NCBI RefSeq assembly: GCF_900130005.1
Contig: NZ_FQXP01000018.1
Location: 1 to 19,606, forward strand
Direction of reading: 5' to 3'
Origin: Clostridium collagenovorans DSM 3089
GTDB lineage: Bacteria; Bacillota; Clostridia; Clostridiales; Clostridiaceae
Length of the DNA: 19,606 nucleotides
Part shown: positions 1-6,821 of the stretch, one piece after another
How positions within the stretch are numbered: position 1 is the first letter of the stretch
Layout: the number at the start of each line of letters is the position of its first letter
Program-made: the position numbers and the translations under genes
Notes under the pieces: generated by a model
The model's input: the letters and a program-made list of their open reading frames with translations, nothing else
Told to the model about the DNA's origin: nothing
Databases searched by the model: none

Positions 1-482
1 TATTCGCTTAATAACTCTCTAACTTCCATTTCTACTAATTCTAATAATTCTGGGTCATCTACCATATCAGCTTTGTTTAAGAATACAACGATGTGTTGAA
101 CTCCTACTCTTGATGCTAATAGGATGTGCTCTCTTGTTTGTGGCATTGGACCATCTGCTGCTGATACAACTAAGATCGCTCCATCCATTTGAGCTGCCCC
201 TGTAATCATGTTCTTAACATAGTCTGCGTGTCCTGGACAGTCAACGTGTGCATAGTGTCTGTTGTCTGTTTCGTACTCTACGTGTGCTGTGTTAATTGTG
301 ATTCCTCTTTCTCTTTCTTCTGGTGCTTTATCGATATCTGCATAGTTAAATGCTTCTGCAAATCCTTTTTGTGCTAATACCATTGTGATTGCAGCTGTTA
401 ATGTTGTTTTACCGTGGTCTACGTGTCCTATTGTTCCAATATTAACGTGTGGTTTATTTCTTTCAAATTTAGCTTTTGACAT
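1..482 (-). CDS. tuf: Elongation factor Tu, N-terminal 160 residues (3' part outside window)
   Basis: EF-Tu is the GTPase that carries aminoacyl-tRNA to the ribosomal A site. The visible part is the GTP-binding domain. It has the P-loop GHVDHGKT at residues 19-26, the switch I motif RGITI at about 59-63, DCPGH at 81-85 with the catalytic His85, and NKAD at 136-139. The ATG start follows an AGGAGG site (complement at 491-496). The gene runs off the left edge of the window, so this is truncation by the window and not a broken gene. It lies 82 bp downstream of tRNA-Thr with no terminator between them, so the two are probably co-transcribed from the promoter at 726-754. Identity is certain from the near-invariant sequence. 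Confidence 0.98.
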   Translation of the reverse strand, partial: MSKAKFERNKPHVNIGTIGHVDHGKTTLTAAITMVLAQKGFAEAFNYADIDKAPEERERGITINTAHVEYETDNRHYAHVDCPGHADYVKNMITGAAQMDGAILVVSAADGPMPQTREHILLASRVGVQHIVVFLNKADMVDDPELLELVEMEVRELLSE

Positions 483-564
483 TATAATAGCCTCCTTAAC
501 TTAATACTTATCATTTTATTGATACACTCATCCTGGTGTTCTGTTTTGAAAACAAAAATTATCC

Positions 565-640
565 TGGAGCCCACAATCGGGATTGAACCGACGACCTCCA
601 CCTTACCAAGGTGACGCTCTGCCGACTGAGCTATGTGGGC
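565..640 (-). tRNA. tRNA-Thr (anticodon GGT)
   Basis: The minus strand folds as a standard 76-nt cloverleaf. The 7-bp acceptor stem starts GCCCACA, the D-arm contains AGCTCAGTCGGCAGAGC, the anticodon loop is TTGGTAA with anticodon GGT, and the T-arm contains GGTTCAATCC. The 3' CCA is encoded. It sits between sigH and tuf. Its transcript probably begins at the promoter at 726-754 and continues into tuf, so RNase processing would release the tRNA from a tuf precursor. Confidence 0.97.
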
Positions 641-725
641 ATAGACTTTTTTTGCTCTAAGCACACCAAGGACAGTAAAATTACTTTATTTTCAGTCTTT
701 CTAAATACTACATGACTAGTTATAA

Positions 726-754
726 ATTTTACTATTCTTTTGTGATTTTGTCAA
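726..754 (-). promoter_or_regulatory. Sigma-A promoter for tRNA-Thr-tuf
   Basis: On the minus strand TTGACA (complement 749-754) and TAAAAT (complement 726-731) are separated by exactly 17 nt. This near-consensus sigma-A promoter begins about 10 nt after the sigH stop codon and would start transcription near position 719, about 80 nt before tRNA-Thr. It is one of the two best promoters in the window, as expected for a heavily expressed tRNA/EF-Tu unit. Confidence 0.8.
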
Positions 755-763
755 CCAGGTTTT

Positions 764-1417
764 TTATCTTTTAACTAAAGATTTTTCTAATTTTTTTTTC
801 ACTCTTTGAAGCGCATTGTCTATTGATTTCACTTGTCTATCTAAGTCACATGCTATTTCTTGATAAGACTTTCCATTCATGTACTCCGACAACACTTTCA
901 TCTCTAGCTTTGACAACACATTTTCTATTTCATTTTCTATATTATTAACTTCTTCACTATCTATAAGCAATTCCTCAGGATTTGTTATACTTTTTCCACC
1001 TACAACATCTATAAGTGTCTTATCTGACTCCTCATCATATATAGGCCGATTTAAAGAGACATAGGTATTTAGTGGTATATGTTTTTGTCTTGTTGATGTT
1101 TTAACCGCAGTAATAATCTGCCTAGTTATACATAAGTCTGCGAAACTTTTGAAAGATGATACTTTATCTCCCTTGTAGTCTCGGATGGCTTTATATAAAC
1201 CTATCATCCCTTCTTGATAAACGTCTTCCTTGTCTGCACCTATTAAAAAGTACGACTTTGCTTTTCCCTTTATAAAATTATCATATTTCTCAATTAAATA
1301 TTCAACAGCATCCTTATTACCATTTTTAGCCTGAATTGCTATATCTTCATCTGATACCTTTTCCAATTTAATTTCCAGGTCTTTTCTAAAATCTCCAGAG
1401 TTGTGCCCTTTATCCAA
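764..1417 (-). CDS. sigH: RNA polymerase sigma-H factor (early sporulation/stationary phase)
   Basis: This is an alternative sigma factor of the sigma-70 family, 217 residues, the usual SigH/Spo0H size. It directs RNA polymerase to early sporulation and stationary-phase genes. Region 2 is visible around residues 30-115, including DVYQEGMIGLYKAIRDY and the DNA-melting segment SFKSFADLCITRQIITAV. Region 4 (about 165-215) has the helix-turn-helix GKSYQEIACDL. The start is a TTG behind GGAGGGG with good spacing; no ATG lies nearby in frame. The position between rae1 and tuf is the conserved Firmicute location of this gene. It has its own promoter at 1460-1488. One possible target promoter lies in this window at 12756-12782. 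Confidence 0.95.
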   Translation of the reverse strand: MDKGHNSGDFRKDLEIKLEKVSDEDIAIQAKNGNKDAVEYLIEKYDNFIKGKAKSYFLIGADKEDVYQEGMIGLYKAIRDYKGDKVSSFKSFADLCITRQIITAVKTSTRQKHIPLNTYVSLNRPIYDEESDKTLIDVVGGKSITNPEELLIDSEEVNNIENEIENVLSKLEMKVLSEYMNGKSYQEIACDLDRQVKSIDNALQRVKKKLEKSLVKR

Positions 1418-1459
1418 CTTAACCCCTCCGTCTAAGATAAACTCACAAAATATAACTCG

Positions 1460-1488
1460 ATTATAACTAGGAATTTTTTACAAGTCAA
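1460..1488 (-). promoter_or_regulatory. Sigma-A promoter for sigH
   Basis: On the minus strand TTGACT (complement 1483-1488) is followed after exactly 17 nt by TATAAT (complement 1460-1465). It lies within the short gap after the rae1 stop codon and about 40 nt before the sigH start. sigH can therefore be transcribed independently of the mrnC-thyX-rlmB-rae1 operon, although read-through from that operon remains possible because no terminator is visible. Confidence 0.8.
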
Positions 1489-1493
1489 TGCTT

Positions 1494-2006
1494 TTAGGTA
1501 CTCTTTCGCATTATATCAAGCTTTTCTCTTATTTCATCATTTTCTATATTATCTTCTAGTAAATTTCTTTTCACCGCTAACTCAGGGTTTATCCTATCTC
1601 GTATTCTTGAATTAACACTATTTATATCATGATAAAACTCTAAGGATGACTTTCTAGTCGCCCCTCTTTGGAATATTAGTTGTTGCTCTAGGGAATCTGA
1701 TGTAACTACCATTACTTCTATTTTTCTACCTATCTTATTTACATTCTTTTCTATATAACTATCAGCTGTTTCTCCATACTTAGTAAAAACAACTAGTAAA
1801 TTACCGTATTTTTCTTTATGTTCAATAGCTCCTTTAACTAAGTGAGCATCAAAAACTAAAATTATCTTATACCCTTTATAGCTAGAGTAGTTTTGGAGAA
1901 TGTCAATTAAGCTTTGACGTGCTCCTCCAAAACTACCTTCCTTCATGTATTTTAAATCCGGCCAGCTGTTAATTACATTATATCCGTCTATAAAGATGGT
2001 CTTCAT
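1494..2006 (-). CDS. rae1: Rae1/YacP-type NYN-domain endoribonuclease
   Basis: This 170-residue protein is of the NYN (PIN-like) YacP family. The B. subtilis homologue Rae1 is known to cleave mRNA inside the ribosomal A site in a translation-dependent way. The acidic active-site positions expected of the fold are visible: D7 in FIDGYNVIN, D53 in LVFDAH, D82 in TADSYIE and D104 in VVTSDS. The C-terminal third is charged and probably helical. The ATG overlaps the rlmB stop by 4 nt (ATGA), which indicates translational coupling in the mrnC-thyX-rlmB-rae1 operon. Family assignment is strong; the precise substrate is inferred from B. subtilis. Confidence 0.92.
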   Translation of the reverse strand: MKTIFIDGYNVINSWPDLKYMKEGSFGGARQSLIDILQNYSSYKGYKIILVFDAHLVKGAIEHKEKYGNLLVVFTKYGETADSYIEKNVNKIGRKIEVMVVTSDSLEQQLIFQRGATRKSSLEFYHDINSVNSRIRDRINPELAVKRNLLEDNIENDEIREKLDIMRKST

Positions 2007-2881
2007 TTATTCCCTTTTGTTAACCTTTGCTTTAATACCTCATACATCAGGATTCCCCCTGCAACTGAAGCATTAAGAGAAGATATTTCTCCAACCATAG
2101 GAATTTTAACTAATCCATCACATTTTTCCTTTGTATGTTTAGCTAAACCTCTTCCTTCACTTCCAATTACTAAAGCTATTTTGCCAGTTAAATCCGTTTC
2201 ATAGCAAAATCCTTGACCTTCCATATGAGCACCATATACCCATATTCCCTGCTCTTTTATACTATCTATGTAAGTGTTAATATTTGTAACCTTAGCTATC
2301 TTCATATGATCAACTGCTCCAGCTGATGATTTGTATACAACTGGTGTTACTCCAACATTTCTTCTTTTAGGTATAACAATACCGTGAGCACCACAAGTTT
2401 CAGCTGTTCTAATAATAGCTCCAAAGTTATGAGGATCTTCTATTTCATCTAGTATGATTATAAATGGATCTTCTCCTCTTTCAGCTGCTAATTCCAAAAT
2501 ATCATTTACTTCACAATATTTATATGGTGTTGTCATTGCAATAACACCTTGATGTGAATGACTTTGAGACATAAGATCTAACTTCTTTTTATCAACTTCT
2601 TTGATAACTATCTTATTTTCCTTAGCTAACTTTATTACTTCGTTTATTGAACCAGTAGTACTTCCTGAGCTAATAAGTATATATTCTATACTTTTTCCAG
2701 TTTTTATAGCTTCTATAACAGCATTTCTACCTTCTACTAAATTTTCATTTACAGGAACTTGCTGTTCTTCTTGCATCATTCCTCTTGCATTCTGTTCTCT
2801 ATTATTTGCATATCTCTCTCTAGGTGCTGGAGCTGTTTTTCTCGGTCTATCTTGTCTTTTAGAATTCTTGTTATTCTTCAT
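2003..2881 (-). CDS. rlmB: 23S rRNA (guanosine-2'-O)-methyltransferase RlmB, TrmH family
   Basis: This is a SPOUT-class methyltransferase that uses S-adenosylmethionine, expected to methylate the ribose of G2251 (E. coli numbering) in the 23S P-loop. The 292 residues comprise a basic, Arg/Lys/Gln-rich, probably disordered N-terminal tail (1-45), an L30e-like RNA-binding domain (about 46-120) and a SPOUT domain. The three family motifs are present: DEIEDPHNFGAIIRTA (145-160), LVIGSEGRGL (237-246) and IPMVGEISSLNASVA (260-274). These include the catalytic Arg/Asn positions and the trefoil-knot AdoMet site. The start has an AGAGGAAG ribosome binding site. It lies 16 bp after thyX and overlaps rae1 by 4 bp. 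The basic tail is the only notable extra. Confidence 0.94.
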   Translation of the reverse strand: MKNNKNSKRQDRPRKTAPAPRERYANNREQNARGMMQEEQQVPVNENLVEGRNAVIEAIKTGKSIEYILISSGSTTGSINEVIKLAKENKIVIKEVDKKKLDLMSQSHSHQGVIAMTTPYKYCEVNDILELAAERGEDPFIIILDEIEDPHNFGAIIRTAETCGAHGIVIPKRRNVGVTPVVYKSSAGAVDHMKIAKVTNINTYIDSIKEQGIWVYGAHMEGQGFCYETDLTGKIALVIGSEGRGLAKHTKEKCDGLVKIPMVGEISSLNASVAGGILMYEVLKQRLTKGNK

Positions 2882-2897
2882 ATATCTTCCTCTTATC

Positions 2898-3644
2898 TTA
2901 TTTAATTAAATTTAAATATTTTTCCCTTTTCTCTTGAACCTTACCACAAGTCATCTTACCTTCTGGACATGGTCCATTAACACAACTTGGCCCTGCATAT
3001 TTGAACAATATAGGTGCCACTTCTTTTACTTCTTTTAGCATTTGATCTGCTAGTTCTCTTATTTCCCATTGAGCTCTTTCACAACATCTATGATGGAAAA
3101 AATTCATTAAAGTTCTTGCATTCATAGTCGCAATTATTTTTGTCTCACAAGCATTTGGAAATACATATCTTGCATCCTCTATAGCTTTTTTCTGCGCTAC
3201 CTTCTCATCCATTCCTTCTTCAACATACTTTTCTATAAGTATCTTAACTAAGTCATCATAAGATTTCTGACTTTTTTCCATTGCCTCAACAAATATCTTT
3301 TTAGCCTCTTCGTTGTTCTCAATAGCTGGTGGTACGATATACTCAAATTGCTTCAATTGAACATATCTTTGACTTTGTTGAGAGTAGGAAGCTATTCTAT
3401 GACGTACCAATTGATGAGTTAAGCTTCTTGATACTCCCTCTATACCAAAAGTAAAACTAACATGTTCTATAGGAGACTCATGTCCTAAAGACATAAGCAT
3501 CTCAAGAAACTTCTGCTGTTTTTCTTCTGTTAACTTTTCTTGTATTGAATCAATTCCAGCTGAGCTATAACATAACTTTGCTGAAGCAGCTATTATGTTT
3601 TCTGGATTTGGTGTATGTGCTATTAATTTTACCTTAACTGCCAT
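2898..3644 (-). CDS. thyX: FAD-dependent thymidylate synthase ThyX
   Basis: ThyX converts dUMP to dTMP using methylene-tetrahydrofolate as carbon donor and reduced FAD as hydride source. The signature RHRx7S is exact: R81-H82-R83 with Ser91. It is preceded by the usual EHVSFTFGIEGVSRSLTHQ segment (60-78). The C-terminal segment from about residue 180 (HHRCCERAQWEIRELA) is also typical. The last 35 residues carry a Cys-containing tail (SCVNGPCPEGKMTCGK). Length (248) is normal. The ATG directly abuts the mrnC stop codon, and its purine-rich ribosome binding site lies inside the end of mrnC, so the two are translationally coupled. No thyA is visible in this window. Confidence 0.96.
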   Translation of the reverse strand: MAVKVKLIAHTPNPENIIAASAKLCYSSAGIDSIQEKLTEEKQQKFLEMLMSLGHESPIEHVSFTFGIEGVSRSLTHQLVRHRIASYSQQSQRYVQLKQFEYIVPPAIENNEEAKKIFVEAMEKSQKSYDDLVKILIEKYVEEGMDEKVAQKKAIEDARYVFPNACETKIIATMNARTLMNFFHHRCCERAQWEIRELADQMLKEVKEVAPILFKYAGPSCVNGPCPEGKMTCGKVQEKREKYLNLIK

Positions 3645-4061
3645 CTACACTTCCCCCTCCCCTATTATAAACTCAAATATCTCTTTTAATCTTTCCTTTT
3701 GTCCACTTATATGTAAATACCCTAAAAGTGTCTCAAATCCTGTTGCCATTCTATACTCTGTAACATTAGCATTTTTAGGAACCGTAGGAGACTTAGCATT
3801 TCTTCCTCTTTTAAAAATACCTATCTCTTCTTCACTTATTTTATCCATTAATCTCTTCATATACTCACTTTGAGCATGTGCATTAACATATTTAATCCCT
3901 TTAACATGAAGTTTATGGGCATTTAAATTTATATTTTTATTAAGTAAATATGTTCTCACAAAAATTTCATAAGCTGCATCACCTATGTAAGCTAGAACTA
4001 AAGGATTTAGCTGTTTAGCCTCATTGCAAGAAAGAGTTAAATTTAGTTCTTCACAATTCAT
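3645..4061 (-). CDS. mrnC: Mini-ribonuclease III (MrnC)
   Basis: This is a small RNase III-type enzyme without a double-stranded-RNA-binding domain. In B. subtilis it matures the ends of 23S rRNA. The 138 residues match the short family. The catalytic signature LAYIGDAAYE (24-32, with D28 and E32) is present, followed by HVKGIKYVNAHAQSEYM and a second acidic helix near the C-terminus (LKEIFEFIIGE). The ATG has an AGGAG site about 8 nt upstream. It is the first gene of the mrnC-thyX-rlmB-rae1 operon. In many Firmicutes cysS lies directly upstream; here a 596-bp AT-rich gap takes its place. Confidence 0.94.
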   Translation of the reverse strand: MNCEELNLTLSCNEAKQLNPLVLAYIGDAAYEIFVRTYLLNKNINLNAHKLHVKGIKYVNAHAQSEYMKRLMDKISEEEIGIFKRGRNAKSPTVPKNANVTEYRMATGFETLLGYLHISGQKERLKEIFEFIIGEGEV

Positions 4062-4657
4062 CTAAATTCTCCTTTTTCGTCATTATGTAAATTTTATTAT
4101 ATACCTAATATCAATTCCTCACTTTATTCAAAAGTAACTTTAATACATATTAAAATTAAGCTTTCATAAAAATGTAGAACATCAATTAGAACTTATATAT
4201 TAAAATAATTATATCATCTTTTTTATTATATATATACATATAGTAATATTTATAACTAAACTTACGTTCTATATACAACATCTATTACTCTTAATACTCT
4301 AGATTATATAATACATGTAATTACATAACACAGAATACCTTTATTTTAATTAAGTTGATTGAGTAAATTTAGGTATAAATACATGATAATTTTAAATCTT
4401 TGCAAATATATATTAAAATCCGTATTAATACTTCCAGAAATCCATAAAGCTAATTACCAATAAAACCTTAACTTTAAATATAAAACTTTAACCTTGAATA
4501 ATACACCTTAGTATAAACCTCTAAAGTTTTTAGGATAAATCAAAAGAGGTTATTTATAAGGACCAATGACTTAATCCTATTTCTATAACCTCTTGACATA
4601 TTACCTTTATTGTTTAATGGTATTAACTTAAATGTTTAACACTTGACCTTTAAAGTG
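4062..4657. other. 596-bp AT-rich intergenic region between yacL and mrnC
   Basis: No ORF with a credible start or ribosome binding site is visible on either strand, and I see no recognisable fragment of cysS or another tRNA synthetase. The left part (about 4062-4500) is very AT-rich and should contain the mrnC promoter. TATAAT motifs exist (for example the complement of ATTATA at 4098-4103), but I found no convincing -35 partner. The right part holds the yacL terminator at 4544-4594. Confidence 0.6.
4544..4594 (-). terminator. Rho-independent terminator after yacL
   Basis: AAGAGGTTAT (4544-4553) pairs with ATAACCTCTT (4585-4594), with a weaker inner pairing of TAAGGA-like and TCCTAT-like segments. 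Read on the minus strand, the stem is followed by TTTTGATTT. It lies about 65 nt after the yacL stop codon. Confidence 0.7.
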
Positions 4658-5773
4658 CTAATTAGCATTTTCTAAAACTTCTTTTCTTTTAGCGAAAATC
4701 ATTCTACCTGCTGAAGTTTGAAGTACTGATGTAACAACTACATCCGCCACTTCTCCAACATGTTTACGTCCACCTTCAACAACTATCATTGTACCATCAT
4801 CTAAATAAGCTATACCTTGACCAGATTCTTTACCATCCTTAACTATTTGTGTTTTTAATTGCTCACCTGGTAATAAAATAGGTTTAATGGCATTGGCTAA
4901 TTCATTTATGTTCAATACCTCCACCCCCTGGAAGGTGGCAACTTTATTTAAATTAAAATCATTTGTTATAACCTTCCCGTTAATAACTTGTGCTAATTTT
5001 AGAAGTTTACTGTCCACCTCTAAAATATCCTTAAAATTAGCCTCGCTTATTTCAACCGGTATTGTTAATTCAGTTTGTATTTTATTAAGTATATCTAGTC
5101 CTCTTCTTCCCTTAGTTCTCTTTAAGTCATCTGAAGAGTCTGCAATATGTCTTAATTCATCTAATACAAATTGAGGTATAATAAGTGTTCCTTCTATAAA
5201 TCCTGTTTGACACAAATCAAATATTCTTCCATCAATAATAACTGAAGTATCTAAAACCTTTGGAGTTGCTTTTCCTTTCAACTTCTTCTCTTTTGAAGAA
5301 GCTGTCCCCTTCTTCACATTAGATACAAATCCAAATATCTCCTCTTTTCTCCTTATAGAAACATCTATACATATTATAGTGACTATTATTGTTACTATTA
5401 CTGTTGCTATGTTCCATATAGTTGAAGTGCTTCTAAGTTGACTGAAAAATAAGGTTGATATTAATAAACCAATAATTGCTCCAATTGTTCCAACTACCAA
5501 CTCATTAGTAGGTCGTTTTTGTACCATTTTTTCGATATAATCCATACCTCTAATAATTAAATTAGTTATTAATGGTGCTATAAAATATACTATAAGTGCA
5601 CAAAGTAAAGTTGATACTGTTATAATTACTAACTTTTTTATATTGTTATCTGAAATATCATTAAAGAAGTTAATACTATTTAATAATCCTGTCTTTATTA
5701 AAATCTCCGCTAATACATATCCAATTGTGGCTCCACCAAGAGTTAATAAAGCTCTTAAAATTTTTTTTACCAA
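4658..5773 (-). CDS. yacL: YacL-type membrane protein with PIN and TRAM domains
   Basis: This 371-residue protein has four predicted membrane segments (about 5-26, 46-70, 93-112 and 119-138). A Lys-rich linker follows, then a PIN nuclease-like domain (about 172-295) and a C-terminal TRAM RNA-binding domain (about 304-365). PIN acidic residues are visible at D175 (VLDTSVIIDGR), E206 (VLDELR), D254 (VDSKLL) and D272 (TNDFNLN), so a metal-dependent RNase site appears intact. The start is TTG (5771-5773) behind AAAAGGAGGTG; no in-frame ATG fits. The conserved neighbourhood with disA and radA is typical of Firmicutes. The substrate of this family is not established, so RNA cleavage at the membrane is an inference from the domains. 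Confidence 0.9.
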   Translation of the reverse strand: MVKKILRALLTLGGATIGYVLAEILIKTGLLNSINFFNDISDNNIKKLVIITVSTLLCALIVYFIAPLITNLIIRGMDYIEKMVQKRPTNELVVGTIGAIIGLLISTLFFSQLRSTSTIWNIATVIVTIIVTIICIDVSIRRKEEIFGFVSNVKKGTASSKEKKLKGKATPKVLDTSVIIDGRIFDLCQTGFIEGTLIIPQFVLDELRHIADSSDDLKRTKGRRGLDILNKIQTELTIPVEISEANFKDILEVDSKLLKLAQVINGKVITNDFNLNKVATFQGVEVLNINELANAIKPILLPGEQLKTQIVKDGKESGQGIAYLDDGTMIVVEGGRKHVGEVADVVVTSVLQTSAGRMIFAKRKEVLENAN

Positions 5774-6185
5774 TTTACATTCACCTCCTTTTAGATTATT
5801 AACAAATTTTGCATATAATATGCTTTTATATTAATATATATTAATATAATTTTATTTTCAATAAAACTTAGAATACTTTAATAAAATATTAACCTTAAAG
5901 ACCTTAGTTTATACATAATTTCATTATTTACCCTCTTTGTTTTAACAAGGTTATACTTATTACATTTAAGTTTTAACTATAATTTACATCTTGTACAATA
6001 TCATTCCACAAATAGAATCTCTTCTATAATTTAGCCCCCTATGAAAATTTCAAATCCTATATTATCATAAATACATGTTACTCAACTAAACATTCTCAGT
6101 CCTGTATCTTCTAGCAAACTATAAATAAATAATACATATTTGTTTTTTATTTTAAGATTGTACGATATATAAAGGAGAAATTATA
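5774..6185. other. 412-bp divergent intergenic region (yacL / 135-residue gene)
   Basis: This AT-rich region separates yacL (minus) from the gene at 6186 (plus) and must carry promoters in both directions. A reasonable yacL promoter is listed separately at 5833-5861. For the plus-strand gene I see only a weak candidate, TTGTTT near 6139 with GATATA near 6163. No ORF or RNA gene is evident. Confidence 0.5.
5833..5861 (-). promoter_or_regulatory. Probable sigma-A promoter for yacL
   Basis: On the minus strand TTGAAA (complement 5856-5861) and TATATT (complement 5833-5838) are 17 nt apart, about 60 nt upstream of the yacL TTG start. The region is so AT-rich that -10-like hexamers are common, so confidence is moderate. 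Confidence 0.5.
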
Positions 6186-6593
6186 ATGAAGGATATTATT
6201 TTTGACCAATTTCAAGATTCTGTATCAGAGTGTCTACTTCGTCACAGAAGTATTTTAGATATTACAACTAAACTTGAGGAGTCTCAAAGTCGTATTAATA
6301 GAGCTGTTATAAAATCTGCAACTAACTGTGATTGTATTCAAATTTCAACACATGCAAATTCAAAAAAAGCTTCTGCAAATGACTCTGATGATTTAGGATA
6401 TCTAAGTAAATGCCTAGACTCTAATATAAAAGGTAAATTGTGTGATAATTGTAGAGAGGTGATTCAACAAGAAATAGGAGATCATTTATTTTATCTTGCC
6501 TCCTTATGTAATACATTAGACCTTAATATGTATGATATTCTACTTAATGAACTATCAGAATTGAAAACCTTAGGTAAATTTACCTTAAAATAA
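6186..6593 (+). CDS. Hypothetical Cys-containing 135-residue protein
   Basis: I do not recognise this protein with certainty. The gene looks real: ATG with AAAGGAG 9 nt upstream, normal codon use, and a strong terminator directly after it. The product is cytoplasmic, without signal peptide or membrane segment, and largely helical. It has seven Cys residues (16, 48, 50, 76, 86, 89, 108). C48-x-C50 and C86-x-x-C89 are spaced like a four-Cys metal site. The C-terminal segment EIGDHLFYLASLCNTLDL (96-113) faintly resembles the ExxD helix of MazG-like all-alpha pyrophosphatases, but the EExxE half of that site is absent, so I do not assign that function. It is divergent from yacL and convergent with disA. 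Confidence 0.75.
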   Translation: MKDIIFDQFQDSVSECLLRHRSILDITTKLEESQSRINRAVIKSATNCDCIQISTHANSKKASANDSDDLGYLSKCLDSNIKGKLCDNCREVIQQEIGDHLFYLASLCNTLDLNMYDILLNELSELKTLGKFTLK

Positions 6594-6634
6594 TAGGCGG
6601 AATTATAAAAAACATACCAATTTAATAAATCCAT

Positions 6635-6668
6635 AAAAAAGTATCATGATTAGTCATGATACTTTTTT
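6635..6668. terminator. Bidirectional terminator between the 135-residue gene and disA
   Basis: A perfect 15-bp stem: AAAAAAGTATCATGA (6635-6649), loop TTAG, TCATGATACTTTTTT (6654-6668). It has A-tract and U-tract on both strands, so it can end the plus-strand gene (stop 42 nt upstream) and, on the minus strand, transcripts from disA about 150 nt away. Confidence 0.9.
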
Positions 6669-6821
6669 ATTAAATTTTTTCAACTTATTCAGGGTTTCTT
6701 TTATTAAAATATTTTATCTTTACAAGTTTATTGTTATCATTATTCACCTTGAAAAATTCTTATTTTTTAATAAACACCCTGCTTTAATCTTAAATTATTC
6801 CTGTATATACATTACTCACTT

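Noticed and set aside
189..377. Plus-strand open frame rich in Cys and Val
   Set aside because: It is antisense to the tuf coding sequence and has no ribosome binding site.
482..664. 60-codon minus-strand open frame
   Set aside because: It runs straight through tRNA-Thr and the tuf leader; the open frame is a by-product of the tRNA sequence.
4062..4140. Possible sigma-H promoter for mrnC (AGGAATT near 4115 on the minus strand)
   Set aside because: The base two before AGGA is not a purine and no GAAT follows at 14-15 nt.
6186..6593. Assigning the 135-residue protein as a MazG-like pyrophosphatase
   Set aside because: Only the ExxD-like helix is present; the EExxE motif needed for metal binding is missing.
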